DNA from: QHVT01 sp036389275
Lineage (GTDB): Bacteria > Acidobacteriota > Thermoanaerobaculia > Gp7-AA8
DNA: 64,000 bases
Assembly: GCA_036389275.1 (NCBI GenBank)
Contig: DASVQE010000025.1
Coordinates: forward strand, 41,067-105,066
Direction of reading: 5' to 3'
Shown: positions 63,601 through 64,000 of the stretch, piece by piece
Position numbering within the stretch: position 1 is the first letter of the stretch
How the letters are laid out: each line of letters begins with the position of its first letter
Notes under the pieces: model-generated
The model's input: only the letters and a program-made list of their open reading frames with translations
The model's database searches: none
Told to the model about the DNA's origin: nothing
Translations under genes and position numbers: made by a program

Positions 63601-64000
63601 CTCCACGCTCCGCACGCCGATCGACGCGCCGTCGGTGGTCATCGCCGCCGGCACCGTCGCCGCGGCGCGGCTCGGCGGCGCCGACGTGCAACTGCGCGCC
63701 GGCGCGCGGCTGACGCACGAGAGCGGCTCGTCGCTCACGGTCAGCGGCGGCAACTTCACGCTCGCCGGCGCGCTCGACGTGAGCACGCGCGGCTACTCGC
63801 CGAACGCCACCTATCCCGGCGCGGCCTTCACGCCGGGCCGCGGCGGAAGCCACATCGGACGCGGAGGCGGCGAGGCCGATGCGGCCGCGACGTACGGCAG
63901 CGTCTATCAACCGGCGGAGCGCGGCGCGAGCGGCTGGGACAGCAGCTCGCCGGGCGCGTTCGCGGGCGGCGGCGTGGTCCGCATCATGGTCAACAAGTTG
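48692..64000 (+). CDS. Giant secreted multidomain protein (at least 5,103 residues, open at window edge)
   Basis: One frame stays open from ATG 48692 to the end of the window with no stop. A signal peptide (FFVAALLLAAQWPLHAG) is followed by a unique region of about 740 residues, Big_5/SbsA-like Ig modules (VTVLFNRPVTFGD near 830; IAVTFSEPIAASF near 2,130) and many carboxypeptidase-regulatory-like modules from about 920 to 2,080. Ig-like strands are then interspersed with glycine-rich modules near 2,790, 3,560, 4,630 and 4,997. The latter carry the motif GY-x-N-x-YPG ... GGxHIGRGG. A further domain (about 4,130-4,270, YFHFPAGGRWEVWVNGAWGN) resembles a LamG-like sandwich. No catalytic motif is evident. 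It is probably a surface fibre or adhesin. In-frame positions were checked at ten places; all agree. Confidence 0.9.
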   Translation, partial: MHARLHKTRIGFFVAALLLAAQWPLHAGEVAQADLQILGVGLEVDRQPVVTAVDVPTTVQTKFGGAMNDAAPVAPGLSALGELTGPGIDAPITLVATPGHKFAIPALHEKGEYQLQNIRLAGAHGEFLQQAVPSFAIIQVADALQTSVRVRQLTPEELRARGIIVDSRNYDVYEYTVIFGVDQHSVEIPYPVIIDKRTHTAAPVVRESPYNLPPLSVAKPPRFQPPGIEEFSLAADGGMPDNDGGHDPGEKPAPSIPAAIVLPNGFGVLHQFFAVILHVSNAAPEGSNIRLDSVTASMSAPQQMRVAKVMPAVTIGQPVPVRTADGQTFLVAGAQGSAEWTLEALKAGTHDIDITVNATYQQPGQEDFPLRGKARTAIVVSDPRFQINFSHPDTVRADESYTAYAFVTNLSPQRQHVALDMSEIPACSSGAAVSNICRVEGDGKVELDLEPGEMTPVPYKLTSTITGNVFAGAAAPNDEALGVSVKLTMGVSESGIPLSPATLVMPYYTRFLPSDFIAANMQLLGLAYSLATAPLNQYTAKFPRVIKNDVFQRAQEIARAGQRIVAIRKSRETNDPEENREPFFHLALDLLGNIERVDQAAVAPELVEWDELRRSEKSGRRAATAMAQQLALQGFNNGRSPQQFADDFAAATSHRTPFLFAYVHGAEVAGQTRPYALSIKGLGAGGELDVPSNAATGWVRTLPYAELMTLDGGGDRGELAMIGRFAQSVRVTVVPRAASFTLHLIYPDTADGKQLRSDLAVSGATPGTPVTIDVARGARTLVVSGASVSASVREVPQTALRVLGAAQDLHLDPNAHLVTVLFNRPVTFGDAATLRDHVALTVNVPKAAYSVTRKNTAGGPLQIPGAALQEDGKLLNLAFDKALSQNANYVIAVDSLRDLVGAATFSDEHIVPRIDNDRPGAILTGRVLNGDNSVVPNALVKLEASGGDQFDLGGSDGRFLYEFVPRDVDNGINGTYRLSTVVNGRATDAEGVVRLPGEVHTVNLVFLGRGTARGQVRYSDGEVLANVHVTVGSTLFHQFRGADTDSSGHYEVGDLPVGPLTFSVVDKEGRPTFAANAIRVAGEVIAQDLVIERRAFPGLGKVRVTVRRSDSSATVAGAHVGAYTQGYGLQDGYTDANGFFEFDDVPAGLISIIAADFSISRESVGIEMDLGADQTIEQTIVIPIVSNPGIAYATVEGIVTRDDPAAPADTSKDATVGGAIITIGNLPPVNANADGTYTYPEVPTSLSGRTMWVFDPATGRKGQFPLPSLQAGVNHFSVRLSSKEPEGVATMRVRLTDATGAPVSDYQVFEPGFPPVRFNAKGNGVYELPNVRVPAYVDVVAIPSNPQGPHGRQSAAGRVRVDFTGQIGVLDLRLPGQGKIITKIELRLPDDACTAANPPPCYGSAFGTCSVSYAVWDDAEQQFRIDTFEVAANEATQLVTFDKVPAQQPVTIQTVRHPAGFAAESRILGYEGDVRNVTLRLESLGDVTGRVFFHDRQTPVSGAVVRLVNDRVVFGAQATKPDGSFRFPAVQKGLSFRIVADYSENGIYRTGYVDGTTPGGGGPVSNLVVVLAEQSSIEGQVVDLDGKAVALATYWARELSWPYREFGNPRDPLHADINGRFILTNVFRGPFRITAVAPDNQEVRGDYQGEIRLEGDTSQHDVKVRIGGAGTGTISVSVVDALNAMKPVANAEVTLYFNGGRFDFATTDDAGIHIFENVPVGNYSIRAYSKGAGRAGAIGNFSVGRDQTVSRQVQLDILGKVWGTVTDPESLPKDQPVKGIPVQIDAGDVHTRDSTDGDGKFSIFGVPEGGFSIFAYDLDSGRMAFGPDNLFISDVVQEQPDVHLELEKTGVLTVKAYLPNDNGGAGDLAPLVDVLVEARDYYREAQGNSLAFAKMITRYSYKITVRELGGEQRVVVRNGTFAPGTFEKTESIVFPSSGSVIVTVLDGANKPVQDARVVVADKTLFTPASGVISLTGVPFGFVSAQATKGNVGASASGNLQSRSQPLQLTLNLGSSVNVAGTVEAEQGIGVPSAGTRVVMTFTSRLVLGTTRLETLTDANGAYTFSGVPVGGTALTILFYGPDDTTIGATRSYAIPDGSTGTFTIERVKVDATPARVIAIVPEANSTNVSPQANIAVTFSEPIAASFINKNYFQLLATDDGAMANFELRPSVRPDGTYQVRFALLSQLKSNVLYRIVVAGGIQDTTGNAMAATVGSSFTTVNYTEPAVTRIDPPESEPIPSNVTFRIKFNKPVDIASLQNGGAITLERLDLPNGSAVGNVPLSTYADAVDPSVIVAAPTQAIVEAAFYRLTVSGIRDTQDPPNTQKAPKVTDFFSYDTRRPVATIVSPVAAGEKLVSDILYSARVTVTDEGTNAPSTDVASVDWFDANGVHLRRVTTPPYAYDFTAPPTTTGTTFTLKASANDLSKNASPSLATFTWEVAPNLAPANVTVVNAPASAYPTHGVETTVTFTDEGLKVTAAIKLAAKHRNGSDFELDLGSTSVTRSSTAQPFPAAVFHWTLPLDLQPGSARVVATVTDVGKSGSGEAALDVLDDTVEPEVLSLTPKAESRFAFDSTYTIELQVRDVQTGIASAALSIAGSDVAANLIQHTFDASTGVHTYRYTAKVPARNADTRIAIAARATDNRGNVAAQTVEVIYERVDDATIPQAAWITPLDGAALPFGIANWQATLRVRATDDKQVTSVRFESSALAAPLTVTSPKSGTSDLWEAKASFTMPQDGKPFVVTAFVNDADPSHTVELPITIDPVAVDVPPIEQTTSLSSITAPQYEHQTLIVRGPVRVYVTVPLAVKNVILLDGAALGNLEETKLDLTIAEHLFVDADSRIDVNGKGYLGGLRTREGNSLTNNSRNGRTVGGTADGGAGISADGSHAGIGGEDSTGDFATTGKTNATYGSITDPIDFGSGGAADPNSARAGGNGGGAVLLRGATARFVVAGAIRANGDDAASGGTWTGGAGGSINVRAKALIAGPWTRITANGGDEGGTTADAHGGGGGRIALTVSDRLDVDTAAPLLQARGGRNGLNAADGANYVDGGAGTIFVQRPGSTAGELIVSSFDERYPASTHRSGGTPLAGALTFDRITVGPRALARFDNAYSGTLAADPTALVVTAADAPTATITSTNPPANGQLAQNTSIAATFTAHSTAGIARAVTLLSVSSSQPLQRFDARPETLPETQSNITVPATAPAGAATLRIRVIDRAGRVADSAPVAFSIVDNAAPVIDAFDVTPSDALYAGGTITVTALAHDDIEMKSLTLTSSVGTVTAQPATRPSPQSMQRSFTVFIPNTTPSGTAISLTLSASDDFPNRVPASIHKSVNVQKDDVPPSVTIAKPSADQEILEAANATFPVEVVVTDAQSGVANVKAVFEGVTYTLAPVSGKANTWGASLPVPAVEGVDPVEKTLTITADDFEPNTTPASRRIYIRPLIDANAPRMSWLCASPNALYPAGYNVTLRVYAEGVSAANAVQKVTFAIDGAAPVQVSETSSGSHTYDYNWTVPPDAAAGRVFNIRVAATSTSGAEQTLLGAITVVKGTEIPTLSEISATDRSWENSTVIVKSGGVLDVTGAHAFKDLVVLNGGRVVQRHADPNKPDLITAERLFVACGGIVDANALGYTRNTSYPGAATPLDSSGGGHIGRGAFWAPPGGGTFGSIYRPLERGGAGQSSDGNFFTSGGGVVRMHASSSMTIDGTVRANGSDPVTWGPGAGGSVWLTTPGLLTGGGTIQARGGGDDNNRGGAGGGAVAVEYGSIGGALAGSDGFVVRGTWNGRPGAAGSIYLRGPRSVYGDLVIDNRNAPSGAATELPWLGKYTIGSVDGATATLASRSYLQEFHTGHWARVTAPDGTVRGTWRIGAIVNAPTSVAIPALTVQLSDGVSYDGYLVYSEPGYGSPLKKLVGAKYENGQWLYDNDDNTFVPFVPKAGDRVFASFRKQNAIYAIDRLKCAAACGSVNGIPIAEVASGFIYGNTFGGIYGSTEVRNFGTEFSEILFAFDAEMRGITLVDTPPRVTLLGDANDPVVMQPGDTLRGVYRFDHVTIKGRATVVSRDPLESSTAPVVEAGASLTRNVGAPAVDAAKISIVKGTTGPLLVGSAGAVSDADGKVDVFGRNASKPAPPALAQMTAASYFTTDVYNGALRLFRISNGSQSGSIATQPAGDYGYVSFRDATVGNLGFVGIDSHYFHFPAGGRWEVWVNGAWGNSGFRQGNLDANTRFRLEKTPDTVRWYVDDALVYEYKTAVAPSTPFVFIFREDWSAYDDVEFHSSNEGVSGNAAAADGSFSVPLYGAAGDRVSVYARDRYLFAETSGELAVGAIPSDFGVASLTFPNPVTGGRTVTGTVALRGPAGPNGALVFLTTASSDLTIPPSVTIAPGATSGTFSVTTKPVTTPVSATVNASWGGVAVAGTIEVVKDVDPPVVTITAPAANAQVNEGSANKINIQATVVDSDSGVDRVYATFNNVTVELARNGTTNVYTAQVAAPFVDGAQNVTLELKVYGVDKLGNEGSSAVPVIVVPSTDPNPPSASFACEPDAYVAAGATAAIRITAKAPNAANPLQSVELRIAGQPSVAATNTGGDTWEARWNVPAGEASYDITAYAVTASGTFAAASGRASAVTIDKVFSADATISDAQWDGKGIAVTGGTLIVGGAHSFRHVLVLGGNLTHPNGTPLALTVSGAVYVACGATIDASGRGYAPNGSYPGIPRSANSAGSHIGRGDNEPDGGATYGSIDRPTELGAAGWNSSSPGALAGGGALRIDAHEVVVSGGIYTNGLGGYYLRGGAGGSVWITSATSIRGSGVIEARGGTSNFEDGGGGAIALEYAASLSPSLAIGLTTYENGSTGSLYTRNTAAGGLGDLRLDGRGIVTLPPLGNGIAQPGSGGATLVTTRSDLRAYFAGRWVEITAPDGTLRGTWRIAGISGSTISLDAAADVRPGDAWQGVYRFDNVTAGSGVVVESADPIRIATSATLSDSTLRTPIDAPSVVIAAGTVAAARLGGADVQLRAGARLTHESGSSLTVSGGNFTLAGALDVSTRGYSPNATYPGAAFTPGRGGSHIGRGGGEADAAATYGSVYQPAERGASGWDSSSPGAFAGGGVVRIMVNKL
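59367..64000 (+). repeat. Glycine-rich GGxHIGRG modules of the giant protein (three clear copies; a fourth, weaker, near 57060)
   Basis: Copy B (59367-60370), copy C (62580-63600) and copy D (63679 to the edge) share YPG, GGxHIGRG, FGSIY or YGSIx and a run of GGG, in the same order. Copies B and C both end with TAPDGT(V/L)RGTWRI and are followed by GVYRFD(H/N)VT segments. Copy A (about 57060-57870) has the glycine-rich scaffold but not HIGRG. Each unit is some 330 residues in a full copy, with alternating short strands and glycine turns that suggest a parallel beta-helix. Confidence 0.78.

Overview
The window is GC-rich bacterial chromosome (roughly two thirds G+C by eye) from a diderm. It has lipobox lipoproteins (532-969, 1033-1332, 15244-15645), a BamE-like outer-membrane assembly factor, an outer-membrane barrel candidate, a Tat-exported molybdoenzyme and MacB-like permeases. 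Long glycine-rich secreted proteins, SdrD-type B repeats, a gingipain-like C25 peptidase, FN3 arrays with paired cysteines and poly-HAMP kinases together resemble Acidobacteriota (Thermoanaerobaculia-like) genomes. That placement is inference: the window holds no rRNA, tRNA or other phylogenetic marker, and I saw no insertion sequence, integrase, prophage or CRISPR array.

Layout. 1-1332: the 3' part of an ABC ATPase operon, a divergent BON lipoprotein and an octamer-repeat hairpin. 1431-6798 (minus): a propeller/Y_Y_Y/GGDEF protein, then an overlapping set of a sulfite-oxidase-family molybdoenzyme, a cytochrome b561 and a secreted protein with three CIGG repeats. 6910-11366 (minus): a translationally coupled trio of D-aminoacylase-like amidohydrolase, glycerol kinase (one-base frameshift) and M20 peptidase. 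11430-15645 (plus): an efflux adaptor, two MacB-like permeases and a BamE-like lipoprotein. 15707-19787: a divergent cassette of barrel protein, cupredoxin-like protein and dCache-type/HAMP/GGDEF/EAL protein. 19720-31010 (minus): a methyltransferase, a frame-scrambled secreted-protein remnant, a REP-like palindrome, and a 3,324-residue SdrD-repeat protein ending in a C25 peptidase domain. 31420-38673 (plus): a 2,417-residue hybrid kinase with about 30 HAMP domains. 38733-43346 (minus): a TPR protein and a purple-acid-phosphatase-like enzyme with seven FN3 domains, the last separated by a frameshift. 43492-46566 (plus): CheR, receiver-less CheB and a REC-PAS-histidine kinase. 46629-47681: a polysaccharide deacetylase. 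47840-64000 (plus): a small exported protein and a giant secreted protein of at least 5,103 residues, still open at the window edge.

Two themes link the genes. One is sensing: two c-di-GMP enzymes, a Nik1-type poly-HAMP hybrid kinase and a CheR/CheB/kinase set without CheA, CheW or a chemoreceptor. The other is surface and secreted architecture: about 30 kb encodes three very large repeat proteins. The strongest candidates for undescribed biology are the glycine-rich GGxHIGRG modules of the giant protein, the 13 indel-free 92-residue double-HAMP units, and the CIGG-repeat protein encoded with the molybdoenzyme/cytochrome pair. Two genes (glpK and the FN3 phosphatase) are each broken by one extra base, so sequencing error must be excluded before calling them pseudogenes.
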